DNA of 64,000 bases from Natronosalvus caseinilyticus. GTDB lineage: Archaea > Halobacteriota > Halobacteria > Halobacteriales > Natrialbaceae. The notes beneath the pieces are model-generated. The model was given only the letters and a program-made list of their open reading frames with translations. It was not told the DNA's origin and did no database searches. The position numbers and the translations under genes are program-made. The stretch spans positions 496,001 to 560,000 of the forward strand of contig NZ_CP071596.1 of assembly GCF_017357105.1 (NCBI RefSeq), in the 5' to 3' direction. Each line of letters begins with the position of its first letter. Position 1 is the first letter of the stretch. Positions 16,593 through 25,362 of the stretch are shown piece after piece.

Positions 16593-18683
16593 TCAGAGGG
16601 ACGTATCGAGACCGACCACGGTGACCGACGCCGCGGTCCCGTCCGCGCTCGCCCAGAGGTCGCCGTTCGCGCTGTACTCGAACGGCCCGAACTCGTGCTC
16701 GCCCGTCTCGGCGGGAACCTCGGCGTAGTAGCGCACCGAGTCACCTGCCTCGAGCGGGTCGTCGAACTCGACGTAGGTCGCCCCCTCGACCTCGATGACC
16801 GAGTGGTCGTCGCCGCCAACCACTGTCCACCCGTCGGGGAGGCGGTCGCGAACCAGGGTCGCCTCCGTCGTCGAGTCGACGGTGAGATCGATTCTGGCCG
16901 TCTGGCCAGCGGTGTAGGCCGACGAATCCTGCTCGCGCGAGAACGTCGCGGTGGGAAACGTCGGCGCGTCGAGGCCCTCGGCGATGGCGTCGAACCGGAG
17001 GCACGACTCCGAGAGGACGACCTGGTTCGTCGACTCGTTGTCGGGGTCGTGTCTGACCCAGTCGGCGTTGTCGGAGGCGACGACGACGCCGAGTCGTGAC
17101 CCGGCCTCGAGCGTCCAGTCGATGTCCCAGCACGCGAGCGGGACGCGGTAGGCGCCGTCGGTTGGCGTCGGGGACTCGTCGTCGATCCCGTCGCGGAATC
17201 GCGAGTTCCAGAAGCCCCGGGCGAAGATCCGGGTGCTGTCGTCAGGTCGTCGCTCGTAGACCGCGGCCGTGAACCAGGTATCGTCGCTCGAGGCGACCAG
17301 CAGATCCGCGGTGACGTGCCCGGCGACTCGCACCGACTCCTCGAGCGGCCGGCTCTCGAACATGAGGTGATCGGGACCGGACGACCGCTCGGCGAACATT
17401 CCGTCTTCGTCCGCGGGCGGCGAGGCGTCCTCGAAACTCGAGACGCCAGTTCCCAGCAACTCGAGTTCGCCCGCTGTGGGGTCGTCGCGGACGAGCGGGA
17501 GCGCCGTCTTCTCGGCGGCGTCGGGTGGCCAGACGTCGAACTGCGTCCGCGGCGACGACGCCGACTGGACGTCGACCGGCGGGAGGTCCATCACGTCGGT
17601 CTCGACGCCGTCGACCAGCCAGTGGTCGAACCACGCGTGATACAGTGCCGGGCTGTCGGGGTACTGTCCGGCGGCGTGGCCCCAGTCGCCGACCACGAGC
17701 CGTTTCGGGTGATCGTCGGGGAGCGCCTCGTAGAACCGCGTCGTCCCCCAGCGCTTGACGTTGCGGTCCTCCCAGCCGGCTTCCATCATGACGGCGCACT
17801 CGACGCTCTCGGCGCGTCGGCGGTAATCGCGCTCGATCCAGAACTCGTCGTAATTGGGATCGTACTCGTAGGACCGAATTTCGTGCTCGAGCCGGTTGCT
17901 GGGCTCGACGCGGGTCGTGAGCGAGTCGAGCAGTTCTTCGGGGTACTCGACGGCCGCCGGTGGAATGAGCCCGAAGCCGAAGTCGAACAGCGTCGGCGTC
18001 CCGTAGGTGTCCCATGGGCAGGCGCCGTGGAACCGGTAGTCGTACCAGCGGTCGATGGCGACCTGCGGGACGATGGCCTGCAGGTGTTCGGGGGCCTCGA
18101 TCGCGGCCGCCAGCTGGGTCGTCCCGTCGTAGGAGCCCCCGATCATCCCAATGTTCCCGTTGGTCCACTCCGCCTCGCCGAGCGCATCGATCAGTTCCCG
18201 CCCGCTGAGGCGCTCGCGGATGCCGCCGTAGTCGTAGTAGCCCCCGGAGTTGCGCGTCCCGATGAGGTCGAACTGGGCGCGGGCGTAGCCACGCGGCACG
18301 AAGAAGTCGGCAATGGCGCCCTTCGCCGGGCTCTCGCCGCCGTTGAGCGCCTGGTAGAGGTCGTTGTACGGCGAGTACGTGAGGATCACCGGCACGTCGG
18401 AGACGGGCTCGCCGCTCGCGTCGACGGGACGGATTATCTCGCCGTACAGCGACGGTGCCTCCGTCACCTCCTCGCCGTCGCGATTTTCGAAGGTGAACTC
18501 GACTTCGATCGAGTGCGATTCGGGATCATCGAGGTCGTAGCGGGGTTCGGTCTCTCCGCTGGTGGTTTCGATCCCGCCTGTCGCCGCGACGGGCGTGGAC
18601 CCGAACAGACCGAGCACGCTCGCTCCGGCCAGGGCGCCGGACGCTTTTAAAATCGATCGCCGATCGACTGGCTGCCGTGACAT
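16593..18683 (-). CDS. Tat-exported CocE/NonD family hydrolase (X-Pro dipeptidyl-peptidase-like)
   Basis: 696 aa from the ATG chosen because it gives a clean twin-arginine signal, MSRQPVDRRSILKASGALAG, with an A-x-A-like cleavage region (PVAATGG); an in-frame ATG 24 nt upstream adds only MATVVLER. The alpha/beta hydrolase part (about 45-370) has nucleophile Ser in MIGGSYDGTTQ and the acid/His region in VVGDWGHAAGQYP. The second part is the jelly-roll typical of X-Pro peptidase/CocE (PLEESVRVAGHVTADLLV, RLGVVVASDNADWVRHD). A further C-terminal beta domain of about 120 residues (TAGQTARIDLTVDST) looks like a CARDB-type extension. Substrate (ester or peptide) unknown. Confidence 0.88.
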   Translation of the reverse strand: MSRQPVDRRSILKASGALAGASVLGLFGSTPVAATGGIETTSGETEPRYDLDDPESHSIEVEFTFENRDGEEVTEAPSLYGEIIRPVDASGEPVSDVPVILTYSPYNDLYQALNGGESPAKGAIADFFVPRGYARAQFDLIGTRNSGGYYDYGGIRERLSGRELIDALGEAEWTNGNIGMIGGSYDGTTQLAAAIEAPEHLQAIVPQVAIDRWYDYRFHGACPWDTYGTPTLFDFGFGLIPPAAVEYPEELLDSLTTRVEPSNRLEHEIRSYEYDPNYDEFWIERDYRRRAESVECAVMMEAGWEDRNVKRWGTTRFYEALPDDHPKRLVVGDWGHAAGQYPDSPALYHAWFDHWLVDGVETDVMDLPPVDVQSASSPRTQFDVWPPDAAEKTALPLVRDDPTAGELELLGTGVSSFEDASPPADEDGMFAERSSGPDHLMFESRPLEESVRVAGHVTADLLVASSDDTWFTAAVYERRPDDSTRIFARGFWNSRFRDGIDDESPTPTDGAYRVPLACWDIDWTLEAGSRLGVVVASDNADWVRHDPDNESTNQVVLSESCLRFDAIAEGLDAPTFPTATFSREQDSSAYTAGQTARIDLTVDSTTEATLVRDRLPDGWTVVGGDDHSVIEVEGATYVEFDDPLEAGDSVRYYAEVPAETGEHEFGPFEYSANGDLWASADGTAASVTVVGLDTSL

Positions 18684-18846
18684 ACGCTCGAGCACAACAG
18701 TCGCCATAAAGAGTGTGTTGACAATCCCGTCAAAACGTTCGTGACGATTCTCGAGCCAGGTCGATTGGGGCCGCGAACGCCGCGACGAAGCGGGCGCTCA
18801 CACGTCGATACGAGGTACGGTATCTCGAGTCGGGAATACGTCGCGG

Positions 18847-18925
18847 CCAGTGATCGTGGTCGTGATCGCAGTCAGTGGTCGCGGTGAGTGGTCGTAATCG
18901 CAGTCAGTGGTTACGATCAGTGATC
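18847..18925. repeat. Degenerate tandem repeat at the 3' end of the AAA ATPase gene
   Basis: Imperfect units built from GATCACGACCACGATCAC-like sequence (minus strand) run from the last codons of the AAA gene about 70 nt past its stop. The downstream part looks like a decayed copy of the His-Asp codon run that ends the protein. Confidence 0.6.
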
Positions 18926-20365
18926 GTGATCGTGGTCGTGCGAGTGCCCACCGTCGCTCGCCGCCCCCAGATCTCCGCCGGCGACCAGCGCCTCGTGATC
19001 GCCGTCGATCATGTCCATGTTCTTCAGGTTGTCGCGCTCCTCGAAGTCCTGGACGGCCTCGAGCAGGTCGTCCTGGGTGAGCGTCGTCCGGTTCTCGGTC
19101 AGGGCCTCGAGGACGGCCTCCCGCATGACCATCCGGAGGTCGCTCCCGGTCATCCCCTCGGTCGCGTCAGCGACCGCGTCGGGGTCGAACTCGTCGATGT
19201 CCATCGCGTGGGTGATGACCCGGAGGATGTCCGAACGCATTCCGGTGTCAGGTTTGGGGAAGTTGACGATCTCGTCGAAGCGCCGCCACGCCGCGGCGTC
19301 GAGCTGGTCGGGGTGGTTCGTCGCCCCGATCAGGAGGACGTCGTCCTGAATGAGCGAAACGTTGTCGATGCTCTTGAGCAGGGTGTTGACCGCCCGCTTG
19401 AGCGCGGCGTGTTCGTCGCTCCGTCGGGTTTTCGCGACGAAGTCGAACTCGTCGATGAACAGGATACACGGCGAGAGCCGCTTTGCCACCTCGAACGTCT
19501 TGTCGACGTTCTTGGCCGTCTCGCCGAGGTACTGGCTGGTGATCATCGAGAGTTTGACCTCGACGAACGGCAGGTCCATGTCGTGAGCCAGCGCGCGGGC
19601 CGTCGACGTCTTCCCGGTGCCCGGCGGCCCAACGAACAGCAGTTTGCCGATCTCGCGCAGGCCGATCTGGGCGAGGTAGTCGCGATGCTCGATCGCTTTG
19701 GCGATCTTCTCGATTTCGGACTCCTGGTTCGGCGTCAACACCAGGTCGTCGAGGGTGATATCGACCTCCTCGGGGGCGCGCACCTCGACCAAGTCGAGCA
19801 TCTCCTCTTCTTCCTCGTCGGCGAAGTACTCCTGGAGCAGGCCGTCGATCCACACCCGGTCGGCCTGGATCGGACGGTTCTGCTCGCGGGCAGCCTCGTA
19901 GTCCACGTCGAAGGCGAGCCCCTCGCGTCCCTCGAAGTGCTTCGCGAGTGTCGGGTTCGCCTGGATGCGGTCGGCGTCGGTTCGCTCGAGGTACCAGCGC
20001 TCGGCGAGGTCGCGTTCGGTGAGCGAGATCGACCCCGAAAAGTCGTCGCGCTCGGTGAACATGAGGTCGCTAACGGCGTGCCACGGGCGGTCGACGCCGG
20101 TCGCCTCGCGGATGGTCGTGGTGGTGGCCGACAGCGGGCGGGAGATGCCACCACGGTGACGTCGGTCGCGGCCGGAACCCGCGCCTGCGCTCGCGGCGTC
20201 GCCCGAATTGGATGTGTCGTCGGTGTCGTCAGTCCCACCGGCGGCGCCCGTCCAGAAGACCCGGCGGATCGCCGGCGGGAGGTCGTTTTCGTCGAGAGAA
20301 CGGTCGTTCGAGTAGATGCTCGCCGTAAGCAGGAACTCGACGACCTCGAGCGCCGGAGTACTCAT
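18917..20365 (-). CDS. AAA-family ATPase with His-Asp tail
   Basis: 482-aa cytoplasmic AAA+ protein from the ATG at [11 protein letters not shown]. The N-terminal 200 residues are a non-catalytic domain with an acidic Thr/Asp patch. The AAA module follows: Walker [12 protein letters not shown] (about 246-256), Walker [10 protein letters not shown] (about 300-308), sensor-1 [13 protein letters not shown], arginine-finger region [12 protein letters not shown] and the C-terminal lid [13 protein letters not shown]. This is the FtsH/Cdc48-like classical AAA clade without protease or membrane parts. The last nine residues, HSHDHDHDH, could bind metal. It is monocistronic, and its partner protein is unknown. 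Confidence 0.88.
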   Translation of the reverse strand: MSTPALEVVEFLLTASIYSNDRSLDENDLPPAIRRVFWTGAAGGTDDTDDTSNSGDAASAGAGSGRDRRHRGGISRPLSATTTTIREATGVDRPWHAVSDLMFTERDDFSGSISLTERDLAERWYLERTDADRIQANPTLAKHFEGREGLAFDVDYEAAREQNRPIQADRVWIDGLLQEYFADEEEEEMLDLVEVRAPEEVDITLDDLVLTPNQESEIEKIAKAIEHRDYLAQIGLREIGKLLFVGPPGTGKTSTARALAHDMDLPFVEVKLSMITSQYLGETAKNVDKTFEVAKRLSPCILFIDEFDFVAKTRRSDEHAALKRAVNTLLKSIDNVSLIQDDVLLIGATNHPDQLDAAAWRRFDEIVNFPKPDTGMRSDILRVITHAMDIDEFDPDAVADATEGMTGSDLRMVMREAVLEALTENRTTLTQDDLLEAVQDFEERDNLKNMDMIDGDHEALVAGGDLGAASDGGHSHDHDHDH

Positions 20366-20507
20366 TCGCTGCACCTAGTCACCACACGCCCTTAATCCCG
20401 TCGTCACGGCCGCGACGCGACGGCCGTCGTCGAGTCTTGGGAGGTTGTTCCCGTTATCGACGGTCCGAGAGTCCACGAACGCCGTCGCTCGAGGAACGTG
20501 ACGGCGT

Positions 20508-20555
20508 CAAAATTCCCTTCATAGCTTTACCTTGTGACCAGAACCACTTAAAGGG
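20508..20555. repeat. 48-bp direct repeat upstream of mptA, copy 1
   Basis: Matches copy 2 (20619-20666) at 44 of 48 positions. The core CCTTGTGACCAGAA and the ends CCCTTCATAGCT and ACTTAAAGGG are invariant. Each copy begins CCCTT and ends AAGGG, so its ends can pair. Read on the minus strand it encodes [16 protein letters not shown]. Confidence 0.85.
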
Positions 20556-20618
20556 GAGAGGAGTGCTACCGAGGGACACGGGCTGCCCAGCGCAGTGGCT
20601 CGCAATAGAGAACGACGC

Positions 20619-20666
20619 CAAAATGCCCTTCATAGCTCTACCTTGTGACCAGAAGTACTTAAAGGG
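20619..20666. repeat. 48-bp direct repeat upstream of mptA, copy 2
   Basis: Second copy of the block at 20508, in the same orientation and exactly 111 nt (37 codons) away. The four differences from copy 1 on the minus strand give one synonymous and two conservative changes (W/Y and K/R): [16 protein letters not shown]. It lies 121 nt before the mptA start; its ACTTAAAG could serve as a TATA element for mptA. Confidence 0.85.
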
Positions 20667-20787
20667 ACGACCGGAGCTCTCGCTCGCCCGAAAGCGAGGG
20701 GTCGAGCGTACCGGAGTCCCCGTCCGTGAGTTCGACAGGCTAGCCCCTTCCGAAAGGCCTAATCGCGTTCTGGCCCGAGTGCAACCA

Positions 20788-21723
20788 ATGAGTCACCAGT
20801 TGCCCGACGTGCAGGCAAACGCGCCCGACGTCACCGTCGGACTGAGCCAGGTCGGCGTCACCGGCGTCGAGAAACTCGTCAAGATCGCCCGCGAGGACAA
20901 ACGCCCGCTCGTGTTCACGGCGGAGTTCGAGGTCTTCGTCGACCTCCCCGCCTGGCGCAAGGGCGCGGACATGAGCCGCAACATGGAGGTCATCGACGAG
21001 ACCCTCGAGGAGGCCACCCGCGAGGAGGCCTACCGCGTCGAGGACGTCTGCGGCGACGCTGCCGAGCGCCTGCTCGAGAAACACGACTACACCTCGAAGG
21101 CTGAAGTCTCGATGGAGGCCGAGTTCATGCGCCGCGAACAGACGCCGGCGAGCGACCGCGAAACCCAGCACACCGTCGACGTCATCGCCTCCGCGACGGC
21201 CACCGAGGAGGGAACCCGCGAGGAAGTCGGCGCCCGCGTCGTCGGCATGACCGTCTGTCCGTGTTCCCAGGGGATGTCCGTCGCGCGAGCGAAGCAGAAA
21301 CTCGAGGACCTCGACGTCCCCGAGGCGAAGATCACTGAGTTCTTAGACGAGGTGCCCCAGCCGGGTCACTCCCAGCGCGGGCACGCGACGCTCACGATCG
21401 AATCCGAGGGTGCGCCGGACGTGGACCTGAACGACGTCATCGACGTCGCCCGGGACTCGATGAGCGCGCACATCTACAATCTCGCGAAGCGCCCCGACGA
21501 GGACCACATGACCTACGAGGCCCACAGCGACGCGAAGTTCGTCGAGGACTGCGTCCGCGCGATGGCCGAGGGCGTCCTCGAGCAGTTCGGCCACCTGCCG
21601 GACGACGCGGTCGTCCGCATGTCCCAGTCGAACGACGAGTCGATCCATCAGCACAACGCACACGCCGAGCGCGTCGTCGACTTCGCGGCCCTGCGGGCGG
21701 AAGCGAACGGCGACGACCAGTAG
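20788..21723 (+). CDS. mptA: GTP cyclohydrolase MptA (FolE2/GCYH-IB-related)
   Basis: Opens the ring of GTP, the first step to archaeal pterins (tetrahydromethanopterin or folate-type cofactors) and, in haloarchaea, also to the queuosine/archaeosine-type base of tRNA. The 311 aa match the family: [24 protein letters not shown] at the start, [17 protein letters not shown]-type strand, [16 protein letters not shown] with the metal-binding/catalytic Cys, [15 protein letters not shown] with the conserved His pair, and [10 protein letters not shown] near the end. The metal is probably ferrous iron or zinc. The ATG at 20788 matches the family N-terminus; upstream in-frame codons cross the repeats and are not coding. 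Monocistronic. Confidence 0.95.
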   Translation: MSHQLPDVQANAPDVTVGLSQVGVTGVEKLVKIAREDKRPLVFTAEFEVFVDLPAWRKGADMSRNMEVIDETLEEATREEAYRVEDVCGDAAERLLEKHDYTSKAEVSMEAEFMRREQTPASDRETQHTVDVIASATATEEGTREEVGARVVGMTVCPCSQGMSVARAKQKLEDLDVPEAKITEFLDEVPQPGHSQRGHATLTIESEGAPDVDLNDVIDVARDSMSAHIYNLAKRPDEDHMTYEAHSDAKFVEDCVRAMAEGVLEQFGHLPDDAVVRMSQSNDESIHQHNAHAERVVDFAALRAEANGDDQ

Positions 21724-21916
21724 CGAGGTGACAGCGGACCGAACGATTTACGCGGGCGGCCCGCACACGGGGACCTATGTGCCGCCCCCTGATTCGGAGC
21801 CCACTTCGGAGGTCGCTCGAGCCGAGTTCTCGATCGCTTGAGCCGGGACTCCATCCGCTCGAAGCAGAACCTCATCCGAACGTGGCGGGCCCCCGTTCGC
21901 TCGAGGTGACGATCTG

Positions 21917-23581
21917 ATGGGGTTCGTTCCCCTCACGATCGCCACGACGGAGTACCGGCGAACGGTTCGAACGGTCGTCGGCGACCGAACGAAGCTCCTC
22001 CTGAGCGTCGGAATCATCCTGGTCGCGCTCGGCCCAATGATGGCCGTCGGCCTCCTCCTGTTGCCGGTCGCGGGCGAAGCACTGGCCGCGGGACCGATCG
22101 AACCGATCGCGGGGTTCACTGTCGCGGACATCGTCACCGGCGGCATCGCGACGGCGTGGGTCGGACTGGTCGCGTTCGCGACAATCCGCGTCGTCTCGAC
22201 GGTGGCCGACCTGGACGAGCCTGCACTCGTCCTGACGGCAACCCCTATTCGAACGCTCGTCGTCGGCCTCGTCGGTTCGGAACTGCTGGCCTTCGGAACC
22301 TGGTTGCTCCCGATTTCGGTGCTGCTGTCGGGTGCATTCGCCTACGGAACGGGCACGGTCTGGCCCGTTCTCGTCGCCCCGGCGACCGTCGCCGTGTTGT
22401 TCCTGTCCGCGTTCCCAGTCGGGTTCGCCCTCGGCGTCGGAATCCGCCACCTCATCACCGTCTACGAGCCGATTGCGCGCTACCGCACCCCAATTCTCGT
22501 CCTCATCGGCGCGGCCTACTTCGGATCGATCGCCCTCGGCTGGTTCGACCAGGTCACCGGCGTCCTGTTCGACCTCCTCGACGGGACGCCCCTCGGCTGG
22601 CCCGGCCACCTCCTGCTGGCGGGACTCCCGAACGTCACGTTCTCGATGCCACACGCCGTCGCCGGCGTCGTCGGTTCGGGGGCGCTCGCCGCACTCGCTA
22701 TCGTCGTCGGCACCCGTCTGGCCGCGATCCACTGGCGATCCGATCCGTTCCGCGAGGACGAAGACGAACGCGTCGTCGCGGACCACTCCGGCGAGAGTCG
22801 ACTCGCGAGCCTGCTCGAGCCAGGGCTGAGCCAGCCGGTTCGAACCGTCGCCGTGACGGCCCTCCGCCGGACGAAACGCGCGCCCGTGCGCCTGCTGTAC
22901 GTCGCCTACCCGCTGTTCATGGCGGCATTCTTCGTCCAGGAGATCGCTCGAGCGGGGACGATTCCATCCTATATCGCCGTGCTCACCTGCCTGTACGTCG
23001 TCTGGGGCGCCGGCGCGTTCGTCTCGCTCAACCCGCTGGGCGACCTCGGGCCGGCGCTCCCGGCCGTCCTCACGTCGACGGTCTCGGGTCGACAGGTGGT
23101 CGCCGGTCGACTCGTCGCGAGCGCGCTCGTCGCCGTCCCCGTCGCCGTCGTCGTCAGCCTCGCCGTCGGCCTCGTGAGTCCACTGTCGCTCGAGCGGGTC
23201 GCCCTGCTGGTTCCCGCGACGGTGGTCGGCGCCCTCGCCGCGCCCGCGCTGGCGGTCGGAATCGGCTCGCTGTTCCCCCGATTCGGCAGCGTCACCATCT
23301 CCTCGAACCGGGAGGCGGTCATGCCGAGCAAGTCCGCGTTCGTCGCCTACACGCTCGCACTCGCAATCCCCATTGGGGCGTTCGGCATCATCTACACCGA
23401 CGCCGCCGACACGGTCGCGGCGGTCGCGACGGCACTGGTCGCGATGGCACCGGTCGTCGAACTCTCCGTCCCGAACGCCGCCGTCCTCGCGCTCGCCTGG
23501 CTCGCGCTCTTCGCGGGGCTCGCCGGACCGGCGCTGTCGGCCGGCTACGCCGTTCGCACGTTCGACGAGTACGTCAGCTGA
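21917..23581 (+). CDS. ABC-2-like exporter permease (two-half membrane protein)
   Basis: 554 aa with about twelve hydrophobic helices in two halves, separated by a charged cytoplasmic loop near residues 275-310 (HWRSDPFREDEDERVVADHS). There is no ATPase motif. The N-terminus TIATTEYRRTVRTVVGDRTKLLL and the scattered glycine-rich helices resemble haloarchaeal ABC-2 type permeases. An ABC ATPase gene lies 29 nt beyond its end but on the opposite strand, so the two are convergent rather than an operon; a functional pair is plausible. Substrate unknown. Confidence 0.75.
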   Translation: MGFVPLTIATTEYRRTVRTVVGDRTKLLLSVGIILVALGPMMAVGLLLLPVAGEALAAGPIEPIAGFTVADIVTGGIATAWVGLVAFATIRVVSTVADLDEPALVLTATPIRTLVVGLVGSELLAFGTWLLPISVLLSGAFAYGTGTVWPVLVAPATVAVLFLSAFPVGFALGVGIRHLITVYEPIARYRTPILVLIGAAYFGSIALGWFDQVTGVLFDLLDGTPLGWPGHLLLAGLPNVTFSMPHAVAGVVGSGALAALAIVVGTRLAAIHWRSDPFREDEDERVVADHSGESRLASLLEPGLSQPVRTVAVTALRRTKRAPVRLLYVAYPLFMAAFFVQEIARAGTIPSYIAVLTCLYVVWGAGAFVSLNPLGDLGPALPAVLTSTVSGRQVVAGRLVASALVAVPVAVVVSLAVGLVSPLSLERVALLVPATVVGALAAPALAVGIGSLFPRFGSVTISSNREAVMPSKSAFVAYTLALAIPIGAFGIIYTDAADTVAAVATALVAMAPVVELSVPNAAVLALAWLALFAGLAGPALSAGYAVRTFDEYVS

Positions 23582-23610
23582 TCGCGGTCAGGCCAGGATC
23601 GGATCCAGAC

Positions 23611-24417
23611 TCAGGCTCGTTTCTCGGCACCCCGAACCGCCGCCTCGCTGTCGTCGGTGATCTCGAGGAAGGCGTCCTCGAGGCTCCCGCTCTCGCCAGT
23701 TTCGGCCCGGGACTTCAGCGTCTCGGGGTCGCCCTCGGCGACGAGGGTTCCCTCGTGGAGGACACCGATGGTGTCGGCGAGTTCGTCGACCACCGAGAGG
23801 ATGTGCGTCGAGAGGAAGATGGTCATCTCCTGGTCGGCCAGGTCCGCGATGGTGTCCCGCATCGTACGGGCCGCACGCGGATCCAGCCCGCTGGTCGGCT
23901 CGTCGAGGAAGGCGACGGCGGGTTCGTGGAGGACCGCCTGGATCACGCCGACTTTCTGGCGCATTCCCTTCGAGTAGGCGTCGATGCGCTTGTCGGCGTC
24001 CTCGAGCAGGTCGAAGCGCTCGAGGAGGGACTCGATGCGCTCGCTCGCTTCCGCTTTCGGGAGGTCCCGCAGGCCCGCGACGTACTGGAGTTGCTCGCGG
24101 CCGCTAAGTTCGTCGTAGATCGGCGGCTCCTCGGGCAGGTAGCCGATGTGCGGGGTGACGGCGTTCCGGTCGGTGACGTCCTGACCGGCGACGCGGGCCG
24201 TCCCGGACGTGGGACGGGTGAGCGTCGTCAGCATCCGCATCGTCGTCGTTTTGCCGGCTCCGTTCGGCCCGAGAAAGCCGTAGACGGTGCCGCGGGCGAT
24301 TTCGAGGTCGAGGTCCGAGACGGCGGTCTCCTCGCCGTAGCGCTTGGTCAGGCCTCGAGCCTCGATTGCGGGGGAAGAGGGAGGGATCGACGAGTCGGCG
24401 GGTGACGTGGGGGACAT
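23611..24417 (-). CDS. ABC transporter ATP-binding protein (ABC-2/drug-exporter type)
   Basis: 268-aa ATPase subunit of an ABC exporter. Walker A GPNGAGKTTTMRML, Q-loop region GYLPEEPPIYDELSG, signature YSKGMRQKV (variant of LSGGQ common in the CcmA/ABC-2 group), Walker B AVAFLDEPTSGLDP and switch His in FLSTHILSVVDELAD are all present, so it should be active. The C-terminal tail (GSLEDAFLEIT) is typical of DrrA/NatA-type subunits. It converges on the permease gene at 21917-23581 and is followed upstream by a TrmB-type regulator on the same strand. Confidence 0.93.
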   Translation of the reverse strand: MSPTSPADSSIPPSSPAIEARGLTKRYGEETAVSDLDLEIARGTVYGFLGPNGAGKTTTMRMLTTLTRPTSGTARVAGQDVTDRNAVTPHIGYLPEEPPIYDELSGREQLQYVAGLRDLPKAEASERIESLLERFDLLEDADKRIDAYSKGMRQKVGVIQAVLHEPAVAFLDEPTSGLDPRAARTMRDTIADLADQEMTIFLSTHILSVVDELADTIGVLHEGTLVAEGDPETLKSRAETGESGSLEDAFLEITDDSEAAVRGAEKRA

Positions 24418-24479
24418 ACGCCGCCGTTCGCGCGTTCGGTCCTAAAGTGTTGCTGATGTTACCCGATTTGGGTCCCGAC

Positions 24480-25283
24480 TCAGAACGAGAGCGGCGTCGC
24501 CTCCTCCCACCGGGGGAGGAACTTTTCGTGGACGTCAGCGGCAAACTCCGGGTCCTTGAGGTCGATCATGCCGAACGCCTCGCCCGATCCGAGCGGGTTC
24601 GGCACCTGGATCACCACCTCGACGTCGTCGATGACGTTGAACGACCCACGGACGTCCTCGTTCGTCCGAACCGCGAAGTCCTCGCGCTCTTGCAGGGCCT
24701 CCTGGTATCGGCGCCCGACAGTCGGCGAGAGGGCGTTGACCAGGCTCCGACTCATCAGCACGTTCACCGAGACGCCGCGGTCGAGGGCCGCCTCGAGGTG
24801 AGCCAGCACCTCGTCGCCGACCGTCCGGATATCCACCTGCGGGGAGGGGTCGGCGGCGACCATCACGATGTTTCGGTCGGCCGCGGCCAGGCGCTCGAGC
24901 AGGAGGTCGATCGTCTCGTCGGGACCGACGGCGGCCGTCCAGAACTGCTCCTCGACGGGTTCGGCCGCGTCGAGTTCGTTCGCGAGGTCGTCGACGATGG
25001 ACTCGTACTGGTCGGCCTTCTCCTCGAGTTCGCGCTTCTTGTCCTCGAGCAGGCGGTCGAGGGCCGTCGCCGGTTCGACGGCGACGTACTTCTTGGGTCG
25101 GCTGGCCGTCTGACTTCGCACGAGGTTGTACTGTTCGATGCTGTTGAGGACGTCGTAGATTCGCCCCATCGGTACGTCGCTCGCGCGCGACAACTCCTTC
25201 GCCGTTGTGGGACCGGTGTTGAGCAGGGCCCGGTACGCCCGTGCTTCGTACTCCGAGAGGCCGAGGTCCCTGAGTGTGGCCAT
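24480..25283 (-). CDS. TrmB-family transcriptional regulator
   Basis: 267 aa from the ATG giving MATLRDLGLSEYEARAYRAL, the standard TrmB N-terminus. Residues 1-75 form a winged helix (GPTTAKELSRASDVPMGRIYDVL), followed by a coiled-coil dimerisation helix (LLEDKKRELEEKADQYESIVDDL) and a PLD-like C-terminal domain without the catalytic HxK motif (DVRGSFNVIDDVEVVIQVPN). No cysteine is present, so redox sensing as described for the related OxsR is unlikely. It lies upstream of the ABC ATPase on the same strand (62 nt apart) and may regulate it; target and ligand are unknown. Confidence 0.88.
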   Translation of the reverse strand: MATLRDLGLSEYEARAYRALLNTGPTTAKELSRASDVPMGRIYDVLNSIEQYNLVRSQTASRPKKYVAVEPATALDRLLEDKKRELEEKADQYESIVDDLANELDAAEPVEEQFWTAAVGPDETIDLLLERLAAADRNIVMVAADPSPQVDIRTVGDEVLAHLEAALDRGVSVNVLMSRSLVNALSPTVGRRYQEALQEREDFAVRTNEDVRGSFNVIDDVEVVIQVPNPLGSGEAFGMIDLKDPEFAADVHEKFLPRWEEATPLSF

Positions 25284-25362
25284 ACTACGTCCTCGAGAGG
25301 CGACGTCCATAAACGCTTGGATAGTTTGACCGTCCGTCGAGTTCCCGCGAAGGGGAGAGAAC

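Larger units (their letters stand above)
20366..20787. other. Intergenic region between divergent AAA ATPase and mptA genes
   Basis: 422 nt, holding promoters for both divergent genes and two copies of a 48-bp direct repeat 111 nt apart. No conventional gene is evident on either strand, although the repeats lie in one open minus-strand frame. Confidence 0.65.

Noticed and set aside
20508-20666. The two mptA-upstream repeats as a CRISPR array
   Set aside because: There are only two copies, no cas genes are near, and the 63-nt gap is too long for a spacer.
21917-24417. ABC permease and ATPase as a single operon
   Set aside because: They are convergent on opposite strands, so at most a functional pair is possible.
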